The notes below the pieces were generated by a model. That model was given only the letters and a program-made list of their open reading frames with translations, did not search any database and was not told the DNA's origin. Below are positions 1 to 11,400 of a DNA stretch of 14,884 nucleotides, in pieces (position 1 is the first letter of the stretch; the number at the start of each line of letters is the position of its first letter). Origin of the DNA: Basidiobolus heterosporus B8920 (Eukaryota; Basidiobolomycota; Basidiobolomycetes; Basidiobolales; Basidiobolaceae); the NCBI GenBank assembly GCA_000697455.1, contig JNET01032582.1:1-14884 (forward strand), read 5' to 3'. Both the position numbers and the translations under genes were made by a program.

Positions 1-36
1 GAGTACTTTTGTCACGTGGTGAAGTCAACTGAGTAG

Positions 37-788
37 CTGATGAACCTTGTCACAAAGATATCGAGAATGTCACGAAAGCATTGGAAGATGGGCCTTACGG
101 GCGATGCGTACATGAATGTGATAATGATGTGTGCGATAATCAGGTTAGTTGGTTTCAAGGATCTAGTTTGTGTAAGCAGATTCAACTAACCTCCGCACGT
201 TGTTAGGTGGTCAACATGATTTTTGAGAATGGAAGTACCTGTACACTCACAGTAGTGGCTGGAACGCAAGCGATTTGTCAGGGAAAAGTGGGGACAACAT
301 ACAGATATCTACTCTTTGATTTACCACGATCCTAACAACCTCTTCCATCGTTTCACACAGACCAGGATTTTTGGAACCAAGGGTGAGATAGACGGTGATG
401 GTAAAATCATCAAATATACAGACTTTCGTACTGGAAAACGAGTAGAAATAGACCCCAATTGTCAACAAGAGAGAGGTATTGATGGAATCTTCAGAAATGA
501 TAATCTCTTTAGATCCTAACATTAGCGTCTGTAGATGAGCCCGATTACGATCTAATGCGGGCTTTTGTGAATGCTGTTGCATGTGGTAACTCTGAAGGAT
601 TTATCTTCACAGGCCCGGAAGAAGCCTTCAGTAAGTAAACCAATTACCTAGTTGCGCCGCGCTGTAGACCCATAGACTAACCGAGCCTATGTTTAGATTG
701 CCACGTCTACGGTTTTGCCGCGGAGTATGCGCGTACACATAATACAGTGGTGACGCTTGATGAGTTCAGAAAACAACATTCGTGTTGA
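37..788 (+). CDS. Gfo/Idh/MocA-family oxidoreductase, 3' part (5' end outside window)
   Basis: This is the C-terminal part of a predicted NAD(P)-dependent dehydrogenase of the Gfo/Idh/MocA family (often annotated StrI-like in fungi). These enzymes oxidise or reduce sugars and cyclitols, usually in the cytosol. Five exons are seen: 37-143, 207-287, 361-475, 535-630 and 697-788, with introns of 63, 73, 59 and 66 nt in compatible phases. The protein carries family landmarks of the C-terminal substrate domain: [18 protein letters not shown], then [36 protein letters not shown], and a closing [25 protein letters not shown] before TGA at 786-788. Bases 1-36 look like the tail of an upstream intron ending in TAG, although the exact first acceptor is uncertain. 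An alternative acceptor at 525 would add three residues to exon 4. The Rossmann NAD-binding half is not in the window, so substrate and cofactor cannot be inferred. Confidence 0.85.
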
Positions 789-1027
789 ACGGTAAATATA
801 TGGCCGTATTAGAAACTTGGCACTACTTTCACTATCATAGCATTCTTTTTGTATTTCTTGATCGATCTCATTAACATAGCACGACATAGCACGAGATATG
901 ATACGTACATCTTAGTATAATTTACTGCTTTTCCTGTATAGCCCTTTACCTAATGTTTCCAGCAATGTAAACCAATCCTTTCATAAATCCTTTGTGTTTG
1001 ATTATATCAGCAAATTCCATAATTGAG

Positions 1028-1235
1028 ATGGACTTGAACCAGCACCCCATCCATCAGCTGACACAAGACCGGTTTTTCTGGGAACCCATCAAGATGCGAA
1101 GGAACCTTATTGAGGAGAAGTATAGTGAGCAATGGTAAACATGTACCAGAAATAACCCGATTTATACTGTTATTAGATGAACATAGATTTCCAGCCCGGA
1201 TGCCGAAATCCGAATTGAAGCCGAAACGTAGATAA
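1028..1235 (+). CDS. Possible two-exon gene for a basic 51-residue protein of unknown function
   Basis: I do not recognise this gene. ATG at 1028 opens exon 1 (1028-1124). A consensus donor GTGAGC at 1125 and an acceptor TTATTAG ending at 1176 define a 52-nt intron, and exon 2 (1177-1235) ends in TAA. The phases join cleanly to give a 51-residue product that starts MDLNQHPIHQLTQDRFFWEP and ends MPKSELKPKRR. It is rich in Lys and Arg, has no hydrophobic membrane segment and no evident signal peptide. The regular FFWEPIKMRRNLIEEKY helix-like stretch and the proline/lysine tail look protein-like rather than random, and resemble in style small mitochondrial or ribosome-associated proteins, but that is only an impression. 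It lies 239 bp after the oxidoreductase stop, on the same strand. The frame is also open upstream to an AG at 1010, so an additional 5' exon is possible. Without the splice, the second half is lost. Confidence 0.45.
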
Positions 1236-1687
1236 TTGATGATGAGTTTAAAAAGCATTACACAAAATTAGCTACCGTGGACAATACGTGCAACGTTCTC
1301 GGGTATCTTCCCGAATTAAATCTTATCGTTCATATGATTTTGTTCCATGCATCGTTGGTTGGTTTGTGCTGTATCACACCGTTGCTGACATACATGTTCA
1401 TTTGTGAGCGATGGTTAACATCTCAAAGCCATGAGCACGTTTAAATCATCTCAGTCCATCTCGTGTATTACTCAGATTTATTTTATGGATATGGGTGTCA
1501 TCTAGATTGTAAAAAATCAGGAATTTTAGTAAGTTTGAGATGTTTATATACAAAGTGAACAAAATCCCCCTGATAAATAGGTATGGATACGAATACGAAT
1601 ACCACTATAGATATAGAAAATAGATATAGGAATAGAAATAAGGTGGGAAAAATGGATTTTAAAGTGATGGAAATTTCCTCCAATTTC
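1236..1687. other. Intergenic region between small + strand gene and the INTS10-like gene 3' end
   Basis: No convincing coding region is seen. An open + frame of about 70 codons ends at 1444 but has no supporting pattern. On the minus strand, downstream of the INTS10-like stop codon, an AATAAA-type hexamer (TTTATT on +, 1477-1482) is a candidate polyadenylation signal about 205 nt from the stop. The stretch around 1578-1642 is low-complexity, built of repeated GAATAC, GATATAG and GAATAG units. Confidence 0.5.
1578..1642. repeat. Low-complexity GATA/GAATA-rich tract
   Basis: Degenerate tandem units such as GGATACGAATACGAATACC followed by TAGATATAGAAAATAGATA and GGAATAGAAATA run through this stretch. 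It is purine-rich on the + strand and lies just downstream of the INTS10-like stop codon, so it is probably part of that gene's 3' UTR. No function is inferred. Confidence 0.5.
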
Positions 1688-4599
1688 CTAGTTTCTATTT
1701 CGTGCTCGGTTATCTTTGTTTAGCTTACGAAATGCTCGTCGACTGAACCGTATCAGTAAAGGTTTCTTTTTCTGTGTTTGTCTGAGACGTGCTTTTGCGA
1801 AAGTGGTTTCAACATTGAGTAAGATTTGTCCTCTCATAGCTTGACTGTCAGTAGTGCTGGTTCCTTGGCGATGGTCTAAGTGTGGGTCGTCTCCAAATTG
1901 GTCGGGTAGCATGGTTACTCGATGGTACTGATGAACATTTGCTTGGTGGATAAGTTGAAGGACATCCTCAACTGAAGAATAGTGCAAACATTTGTTAGCT
2001 GACCAGGGGGAAAAGTGGTAGGAATTCATAAGGGTACATACCAAATACGTAATCAAAAAATTGCGGATACGTAAAGGAACCATTCTTTGCTATGGTCTCG
2101 AAGGTATGCTGGATATATTCACCAGCGTAAGAGTAAGTAAACTGGCTAAGTACAATTCTACACAGAATCAGAGTGTCATCAAAACCTCCACTTTCTGTCT
2201 CTTTCTGCGAATAGAGAAGTTTCTTGAGTGTTGTGCACTCGTCTTATGTATGGAAATGCAACTTTATGTATACCTGAATGGTGTACAGCACATCGTGAAT
2301 ACTTCGAGCCACCAACATTTCAGTGGTGACTTCTTTGAAGCGGAATTTGGCTTCTTTTTCTACAACAAACGCCTCAGGGGGAACTTCTTCATAAGGCAGT
2401 GTGCCAAGTATTGCGAGAAAATCGCAGATTGCAGCCTAAAAAAGGATAATGTAAGGAGAGAGATATATCAAGAAACTACCGATCAACCATACTCGATATT
2501 GCCCATCTAACACTGAGGCAATTGCAAGGGTATATTGAACTCTGAAAGGGAATAGTTTCGACCAGCGACTATGTAAAAAAGAAACATCGAAGGACACGGG
2601 ATTAGGATTAGGGTGTTTCGAACGTGTTCGCATCTTGACATCTTTTTGTATTTCTTGAGCTTCCTTAAGACGGGCGCTAAGTGTTCGACAAATGGTTATG
2701 GCAGTTGATGGGTTTCCCTGGAGATGCGTAAATCCCATTGAGTATGAATGCGTGTGTAGTAAAAGATGAGCTTATTGGTACCTCCATAATACATAAATCG
2801 GCCACCATGGTATCTACGGCGTTTTGAATGTCAAAAGGGAGTTTCCATCGGGTACATAAATCAGTGAATTCTTTCGAAGAAAATCAATCGACATGAACAT
2901 ATTGGAGCAATACTAAAGCACATACCGGTGTTGTAGCTTAACGAAAGAGTGTTCATATGTTTTTTTAGCTCACTGGCTTTGCGTAATATCATCAGCAATT
3001 CAACAGTAGCTTGGAATACACATAAAGGGCGAGCATGAGCTTTGGCACGAATGCACCACTTTGTTCAAGGACTTACCTCGTGATGGTTGTTGAGACGAGT
3101 CGCTTTTGGAGCCACTTGGTAGTTTTCGCTTCTTTGATTGTTGATCAGTGTATATGGCACCTTTTCGAATCAGTCCAACAGGAATTATCATTGTCTCTGT
3201 TTCTGTTTCAACAGAGGGTAAGGGTTTTGGCAACGAGTAATACACTGAATACGTGAAGTACCGACCACTATTCGAGAAACGATCACCAGAAACTATGGAA
3301 TAATATTCGAAGGCTAATTGTACAAAACAACCAGCAAAAAACCGGAACTCAAATTCAACAGGGATTGTGTTGGGATTGTTGACCATATGGTTGACGATCT
3401 TTTCAGGAAAGAGAAGGGTATCATCAGCACCTTGTGGAATATCGGACAACGCGCTTGCGATGAATTTCAATTAGGCTGGACAAAAGATAGAAAATACTGC
3501 TCTAATACCTACCCAATTTCTCCCAAGAACCCGCAACACTTCATCATCTTAACAATAAACTCGTGCATTCTTCGCCAGTGGTGTCTGGAGAAATAATAGC
3601 TCTGGACACTCTCAAACCAGAGAACGATCTCATCCATAGCCAAGGAACACTTTGAAATGGATGGTTTTTGTGTTTTCGTTATATGAATGTCTTGTGTGAA
3701 TATCTGTGGGAGAATTGATTGAACTGATTCAACGTTAATCACCACACATATCACGAAGTCAGCACATATACGATTCCTACCCAGAAAATTACGGTATGTG
3801 TTCAAATGCGGTAGCGGCTGATTAATTTCCTCGCAGCGCAAAGCTGTTTGGGCTGCCGAAGGCTAAATGATTTGAGAAACTGTACCGAAGTCGAGGAAGT
3901 TCTAGATCCACTTACCCCGTAACGAGTGATCATTTCTGGGTAACGAACGATGATGGTTGAATAGATTTTACATGCCTCAAAGATTTGACCTTCCTTTTCG
4001 TACACCGCTAGAATAAATTACTCGATAAACACCTGGATATTACTATATGTACTAAATGATGAACTGTACCGGCTGCATTAATTAGCAGCTCCTTCTGCAA
4101 GTTTCGAGACACACTGACAAAGAAGGCTTATAGAACATCAACAATGTTTAGAAAGCTGATAAGTTCGAGTGTCTTCACTACCGGTGCTACTGACCATAGT
4201 ATTCATTCTGACATTGATAGAATACAGCCTGCGCAAGGGAACGAACATAGCTTTTGTAAAGTTCTTCGTGATAGTAATTCTCCTGGCTAACGCAAGTTGC
4301 TTGTAAATATCATTGGAAGTGGTGAAATTTTATCAACACTCCTTACATTAGGAGAAAAATTTTCACCGCTTTCTCGACATTGCCCTCTCGAAAAGCAATT
4401 TTTTGCTCAAGAAACTGTGAATAAATTAACCTTCGAGCCAGAGCTTTAGGCCAAAATAAATTGGACGTACCAGTAAGCTTATATTTCTAGAATACTGTGT
4501 ATAAGCCTCATGTAGCTCAATATTAGCTAAAGCAAGAACTCCATCATTCAAATGCTTCTCAATTCGCTTTATCTTGTTCGGCAACGTTGTCAAGTCCAT
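1688..4599 (-). CDS. INTS10: Integrator complex subunit 10-like protein, 704 aa, 14 exons
   Basis: In animals INTS10 is a helical-repeat subunit of the nuclear Integrator complex, which cleaves nascent RNA at paused RNA polymerase II; it belongs to the arm module with INTS13, INTS14 and INTS15. Exons on the minus strand: 4599-4471, 4414-4347, 4286-4195, 4126-4070, 4007-3916, 3862-3781, 3723-3513, 3453-3077, 3009-2926, 2870-2782, 2717-2493, 2435-2274, 2204-2042, 1971-1688. All introns are 53-69 nt and phases agree, giving 704 residues (human INTS10 is 710). Colinear matches to recalled human INTS10 include RYPEMITRYG (137-146; human RFPETVVQHG), YRNFLVQSILPQIF (human FRKLFVCDVLPLII), the KKRKL motif at 351-355 (possible nuclear signal), EFTDLCTRWK (human EFTRICLAWK), a DDTLILCRIVL stretch (human DDMALGHVIVL), YPQFFDYV near 602-609 (human YENFFNYV), and the MLPDQ..MRG C-terminal block. 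A basic tail follows. The start is the ATG at 4599; an optional 84-nt in-frame intron at 3203-3286 cannot be excluded. Confidence 0.85.
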
Positions 4600-5460
4600 T
4601 GGAATACAAAACGCTCTACGCAGAGAAGGTAAAGAATACTTGTTGGAAGCGACAAGATTACGTGAGTGCACCAGAGTTCACCTGTCTAATAGAAATACGA
4701 TAGAAACAAGAACGTATCGAATATCTATACAGTTGAAATGGGTTTCCCAGTCTCTTATAGATTAGGGAATTATTATTGATTACAAACATTTCATTTTGGT
4801 GGATTACATAAGGACATTCAGAAACCACACGAACTCCCATATTGTTCGACCTTTACAAACATTTAAGTTTAAAATGAAGCATATTTTCCAAATGCGTAAA
4901 TGCTAATTACGCATGTGATGATTACCCAATAAAGTAAGGTCGTTGAGGAAAAGAGCAATATTAGTGCGATTAGTTCACGTTCTGCACCCTATGGTGGGTC
5001 AGATTCTGATTAGAGTAGTAGCTGCTATAATATGGATGTTTAGACATTTGATTCTCAATCAAAACCATAAATTAGCATAATTTTCGAAACTGGTACGATT
5101 TCGATGACCATTAATGTTGGTATATTCATTGAAAGCCCTTGGCGTACCCACTGCGGCTGCAGATTAATCGATCAATATTCGCCCACACACTGTATTTGTT
5201 CAGTGCGTAATCGAAATAGAAAAGCTGCCCAAGAAATTGTTGTTATCGCAAATAGAACTTGGCCTTCAACTTTGTTGCTCAGAGCATTAATATCGAATAT
5301 TTTTATTTGGTTACAATACCTTTCCAGCTTCAAGAGAGATATTAAAAGGGAAGCCCTTAAAACTAGGAAAGTATCCCTTCCCCTTTTATAATCGTTTTTT
5401 TCTCCCGAAAGTGGTTCAAGTCTTTTATATATTTCAATAACTTTGGTTAAACTAAACCAA
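4600..5460. promoter_or_regulatory. Divergent intergenic region between the INTS10-like gene and UBR1
   Basis: These 861 bases separate two genes transcribed away from each other and must hold both core promoters and 5' UTRs. No coding region is supported: a 95-codon + frame at 5104-5391 has no family pattern or splice partners. Near UBR1 there is a pyrimidine-rich run (about 5386-5407), of the kind often found beside fungal transcription start sites, and a TATATATT-like stretch at about 5426, close to the ATG at 5461. A minus-strand CCAAT overlaps the INTS10-like start codon region. No regulatory protein site is claimed. Confidence 0.55.
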
Positions 5461-8400
5461 ATGGAAACATCACAAAATTCTTCTACTGCAGAAGATGATA
5501 TCTCTTTTGCTATAGAAGGTGATTTCTCTTTTTCCGATTACCTAAGAAATTCTCCCAAAAAATTCAACTATCGTCTTGACGCTACTGCACAAAAAGAGAT
5601 TCTCCGTGTGTTTCTCTCTTCTTTATGTGGCTTTAATTATGATTATATAAATCTCCTGTTCCCTGAAGTTCTTGATCGTCACGATGAGTTAAAACCTGAA
5701 AGCAACCTGGATCCTGAGTACTTACCTTCTCAGAAGGGAAAGCCCTGCGGCCATGTATTTAAAAGGGGCGAGGGTGTATACCGTTGCAGGTAATTTCTAG
5801 AAATTCGGTTGAGCCTTTAGGAACGAATAGGCATTCTCGGTATTTCATTAACCCTTCCGTTCATAGAAACTGCGCCCTAGATGATACTTGTGTCCTCTGT
5901 TCTCATTGTTTCCACGCAACTGACCATACAGGCCATGACACTAGCTTTTCGGTCAATTCAGGCTCCGGAGGCTGTTGTGATTGTGGTGATCTGGAGGCTT
6001 GGAAAATACCTTTAAAATGCAGCTATCACACCGCTGATGAAACCCAGAAAGAAAAGATGCCAGAAAAAGAGGAAGACGCACAATCTGTACCGGATGATCT
6101 TGTGTTTTCTATCCAAATGACACTATTGATTGTCATGGATTTCATGCTTCAAACTCTCTGCTTTTCTCCGGAAAGTCTGACTTATTCTACAGATATTGAT
6201 CATATCAAACAAGCCACGGCCAAAATCGATCAGATCATTGGAAGTTCTGAGCCTGAGCAAACTATCTATGCATGCGTATTGTGGAACGATGAAAGTCACT
6301 CTTTCCAAGAAGTGATCGATCAAGTCTTGGAAGCTACAGGATGTACAAAAGCAGAGGCTAGTCGAATCGCGCACCATGTTGATAGCCATGTAAGTCTTTT
6401 TCTGTACCACTACAAAAGTACCATAGCTAAGACCTTGAAAATTAGGGACGTGAAACCGTAGAGATCTCCTCTTCTATCCCACGGCTTCAAAGAATTGCGG
6501 CTAGAATCCGTTCAATTGGCCTCAGTGTGACTATTCGCTCAGCTCGTGACAACTTTAGAGAGGAAGTGAGTGGGATGTTCATTCAATGGTTCAAAGAGTT
6601 ATCTGTAGGAAGACGTGGCAAAATCGGCACCGTTATGAACGGTAAAATACTTCATGTGTTTATCGAAACGATTTGTGAGGTTCTCGGGCAGGAACCGAAC
6701 GTGTATTTTTATGACCAGTATGATGTTGATGACAGCCAAAGTGAAGGGGAGAGTGACACTGGAAGTAATGTTTGCATGGATGAGGATGAAGAGAACTACA
6801 ATCCGGCTGAACCTAACGAAGAAAGAGTTTCAATGGACTACCATTCTTATTATGGCGAGAGCAGAATGAATCTCGATGATGAACAGCCCAAGAACAGTGG
6901 TGGCCAGGTTTCTGATACATCTCGAAATTCAGGACAACCGCCCAAGAACGATGAGACATCCTCTGAGTCGAGATCGTACCGTCTCCGTTTGGATAAGTTT
7001 TTAATCTATGATCTAAGACTTTGGAGAGAGGCACGAAACAGTCTAAGAGAGCTCTATATCACAGCATCTGTTGCTGTTCCGTGGTTCAAACAGTTCATCG
7101 GTAAGTTGATGCATTGTGTTGTTTAGAGTATCTAATTGACTTATTCGCAAATAGCTGTCCGATTTGCTTTGATGTATCATGAGCTGAGCTCTGCTTTCTT
7201 GCTACGAGATCAAGTTCCCGAAGACTCGATCATATTGTTTTCGGTGCAAGTGTTCACCGTCCCTACCATATCGGAGTATTTAGTGGAGCACTGTGAATTC
7301 TTAACGATCATTCTTACCATCATGAGGTCATTTTTCTTGACCGGAAAGGTCAAGCTGACCCAATTCGAGGTCCCAATATATTTGACGATCGATTGTGATT
7401 CAGAGGCAATGCGTAATCGCCGATATTTCCACATCTTTAGTGACCTGCGTTACTTGGTTAGCTCCGACAATGTCAAGCGGATAATCCCACTGGAGCCTAC
7501 TTACTTGGGCCAATATATGGATTTCCTGATTCCATTCCAAGGGATGAACCCTTCAGTCAGGTATGTGTCGCAGCATATCGAGTATGAGACTGACACGTGG
7601 ATCAATGCATTCAACGCAACTCTCCACCACGCCAAGCTGTGCCGAAATTTTGCTGAGTGCTATACCACCAACACCGACGTTTTGGCCAGAGCAATCAAAG
7701 AGGTTATATCGAAAATATCTGAATGGATAAATCATTCTCCTCCCCAACCTGCAGATACTGACGATGATAGTGGGCCTCAAAGGCGTGTTGAACATCAACC
7801 TCCGAAGTTCAAAACGGTTAACAACTACAAGATCGTTGACTATGTGATTTCTAGCCAACCAGTGTCATTCCACCACCCTCTGCACTGGTTTTTCGCTGGC
7901 TTGCTTGAAAACGTTCATCTGCTAGAAGCCTCAGCAATTCAAGAAGCCGGCCATGGTGACTTTAAGAGCATGTTACTAAATGACAGTGAAGGTGAAGACG
8001 AGGATCGTTTCCTAGCCTTGGTTGATTATCCTATTAGAGGTATGTAGCTGTTTCGTTTTCCCATTTTGGCCGAGCAAAGATTTGACCTCTTTTATTTGTG
8101 TTTGCAGTCAGCGGATTGTTGGCTCAGATTCGTGCTGGGCTTTGGGTCAGAAACGGATTTGGTATAAGGAATCAGGTACGTTCTTCAGGATTATTTTGTG
8201 ACCACCTAATGTAGGAAATGACTAAACGTAAGATCCATTCTAGGCTCACCATTATCTTGATTGCTCCCTACGTGAGAACACTTATGATCTGGAAGTGTTG
8301 CTCATTCAGACTGCTTTGGTAGTCTTGGATCCCGACCGGGTCTTGATTAATATCGTAGATAGATATGGATTGATGAACTGGCTTGGTAACATTGCAAGCT

Positions 8401-11400
8401 CGGAATTCGAACCAACGCAAATGATGTTCTTGATTGAAGATCTACTGAATCTGATCATTATCTGTGTGGGAGAACGTGCTATTGTTACTGGAATAACCAT
8501 GGACGAAAAGGTCAAAAGAGAAATTGTTCACGGTTGCATCTCTCCCATCGCTTATTCTGAGTTGACAAAGAGAATTCCTGAGCGGCTTGTTCAGTATGAA
8601 AAGTTCGATGAGATCTTGAAGGAGGTTTCCAATTTCAAGCCACCAGATGGCATTTCTCACGGATGCTACGAACTCAAAGAACAATACTACGATGCGATTG
8701 ATCCTTATTTCATTCATTATTCACGCAACAACCGCGAAGAGGCCGAAGAAATATTGAAAACCAAGATGGAGAAACAATCTGTTATCGGAGATGCCCCGGT
8801 CTTTGTCAAACCAAAGCTTGTGCCAATCGAACGTGGCCCATATACCAGATTACCACAAGCATTGCACTCCACAGTCCTATGCCGCATTGTTTTCAATGCC
8901 TTGTGGTATGCCGTACATGAAAGTCATATTAAATCGGAAACGATTGTGGATGAAGCACTTCATCTGATCATGATGGCATTCGAAGGTCTTGACAAGGAAG
9001 ATGAGACCTCCTGCTCATCTGGCTTTATTTTCAACGCCATGACTGAAAAATATCCCATTCATGATCAATCAAACTCGATTACTCTCTTGGAATTCCTTCT
9101 AGAGTACTTCGACCATTCTAAATATCCTGAATGCAAGGCCAAGACGGACTATGTGATTTCTGTTTTCGATAAATTTGGTGGACCACGAAGCAAGGAGTCT
9201 ATTGCCAAGTCCAAACATGAAGTTGGCCAAATACCAGAAAGTGTTGGTGGTGAGCTGACGGAGCATGAACGCAAGAAAATAGCTGCCAAAGAACTGCAAA
9301 ACAAAATCATGAACGATTTCGCTAAAGCACAACAATCTTTCCTCGCACAGAATGAAGACTACTTCAGTGACATGGAGGAGGATGAGTATATGGAGGATGA
9401 TGACTACGTAGAAGACGAAACATTCGAATTGGATGAGAGTATCCACGATGATATTCCCAAGCTATGGGAGCACCCTATTGGAACATGTATCGTGTGCCAA
9501 GAGGAACTCGATCGGAATTCATTGTATGGGATGCTTGGGTCTGTACAGGATTCGAAGTTACTTCGACATACTTTCCTTGATGATCCGAGAATGTTGACTC
9601 AGGTGTTGGATTGCCCAGAGACTCTTGATGACCATGTCCAACGCGATGTGATCAATGACGATATATCTCACTTCAGTGAATTCCTCTCCTTCAAATCTTC
9701 CAGACGTGGATTATATGGATCATCATGTGGCCATTTAATGCATGTACAATGCTTCAATGGGTATTTCAGTTCAATTGAACAACGCCATTCGCTGCAGCCC
9801 ACTCGTAACCATCCCGAAAATATCGACCTCAAGGAATTCATGTGTCCTCTGTGTAAATCTTTAGGAAATATATTGATTCCGGTCATAAACGAGCCAAAAG
9901 AACACTATGAGAAGGTCATTCAGTACTTGAACCCCGACTACAACAAATGGATCAATGAGGAATTCATGACCGCTGCTAAAAGCCTCATCAAGGAATCAGA
10001 AGCTAACGAAGATGCTGAGAACTCCGCCAACATTGCCGAAGGCTCTATCCGGGATTCTGATAGATTGCCGACCTCTGCCAGATTCCCCGACGGAAGAAGA
10101 GAGAGTGGGGCCGGAAGACTTAGAGAGGCCATAACTCAATTTGTTCAAGAGTTTTTGAGAGCCCCAGGTGCCCCGCTCGAGGCTGCCTCCCAAGTCACTC
10201 CCACTACCCGGGATATTGAGTCCCAGGATGGAGAAACTGTTCTCAAGCAAATGTTCACAAATATGGTAGCGATTATGCATAGTGTGTATTTCAATCAGAA
10301 CTTGGAGGAGCCTCAAGTCAGTCTTCATCAAGCACCAGAAGACTTCAACTTGCTTTCTGATATACTTGCTTATACCATCTCATGCCTGGAAATCAAGGGA
10401 AGAGGCGTAAAAAAGAACGAAACATCAGTCAACGGAGCACTTCTTGGGAATATCGGAACCACTACTTGGACTCTGTTGAGAGCCCTGCTTAATTCTTTGA
10501 TACGTTTCGCTACCGCGTATCCAGAGAGGGATCCGGTACCGGAAGCTCTACCACAGTGGAAAAAAGCTGCATCTCGTAGAATGAAGCAAATTGTTTATCA
10601 TTTTGAGCACGTTGCGTCAAGTCGGACCTATGGTAGATACCCTAAGGCTTCTCGAAATATTCCTCCATTGTTGGGAGAGGATCCATTCTTCGTATTGGTC
10701 GAACTTTGTGGGTTTGCGGTAACTTCATTGTCCTTGGACGTGTACCATTTACTGCGACTTCTTTATACTGCTGAAGTCGTAAGGGTGATTGTTGCTCTAG
10801 GAGAATCAGCCTTAGCGGAGAACCACATTGGAGATGACTGGAAGGCGCAAAGCGAGTATTTCAAGAAGGGAACTAAAGATGGGGAATTTGATGTAGCACC
10901 ATTCTTTAGGGAAGTTCTATCTCAAAGTGGAAAAACCGAAGAAGAGATCAACAATATACTATCTCAAGTAGACAACCGCATTCTAACAAAGATGATTCGA
11001 AGCTTTACCTTGCCATTTTTACGAAGAACCGCCATATTTTTACATGTTCGCTATGGACTTCTCATGCCACCAGCCAATGCTAATCCATCGGATTCAGCAA
11101 CCGAATTTGATCGACTTTTTGAATACCTTCGACTTCCTGCCCTATCAGAAATATGTATCTCGTCTCCCATTATCTACGGATGGTGTTATCACTTACAATG
11201 TTATCGTAGTAATTCAAAATCGATCACTCCCGTGACACCGATTCATTTGAATCACCCTAATATCTTTGAGCTGATCTCTCTTCCTAGACGCCTTGATGCC
11301 CTGTTCCAGATGAGCTCCAGCACGGTGTGTACTAGATGCGAAAAGGTCCCATCGAGTCCCGCACTCTGTCTGCTCTGTGGTACGATCATTTGTAATCAGA

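Noticed and set aside
693-887. 64-codon minus strand frame overlapping the oxidoreductase 3' end
   Set aside because: The + strand reading matches the Gfo/Idh/MocA C-terminus with good splice signals; the minus frame is a shadow.
1250-1444. Open + frame of about 70 codons with a hydrophobic segment, ending at 1444
   Set aside because: It begins directly after a stop rather than at a supported exon border and shows no family pattern. A join to the small gene upstream was tried, but the phases do not fit.
2061-2510. 149-codon + strand open frame
   Set aside because: It lies antisense to INTS10-like exons and introns whose minus-strand reading matches a known family with consistent phases, so it is a shadow frame.
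5104-5391. 95-codon + strand open frame upstream of UBR1
   Set aside because: No recognisable family, no splice partners, and it lies in the divergent promoter region. Its composition looks like an AT-rich chance frame.
5443-5460. Upstream TTG codon as a UBR1 start
   Set aside because: Fungal nuclear genes start at ATG; the first ATG of the frame at 5461 gives a normal UBR1 N-terminus.
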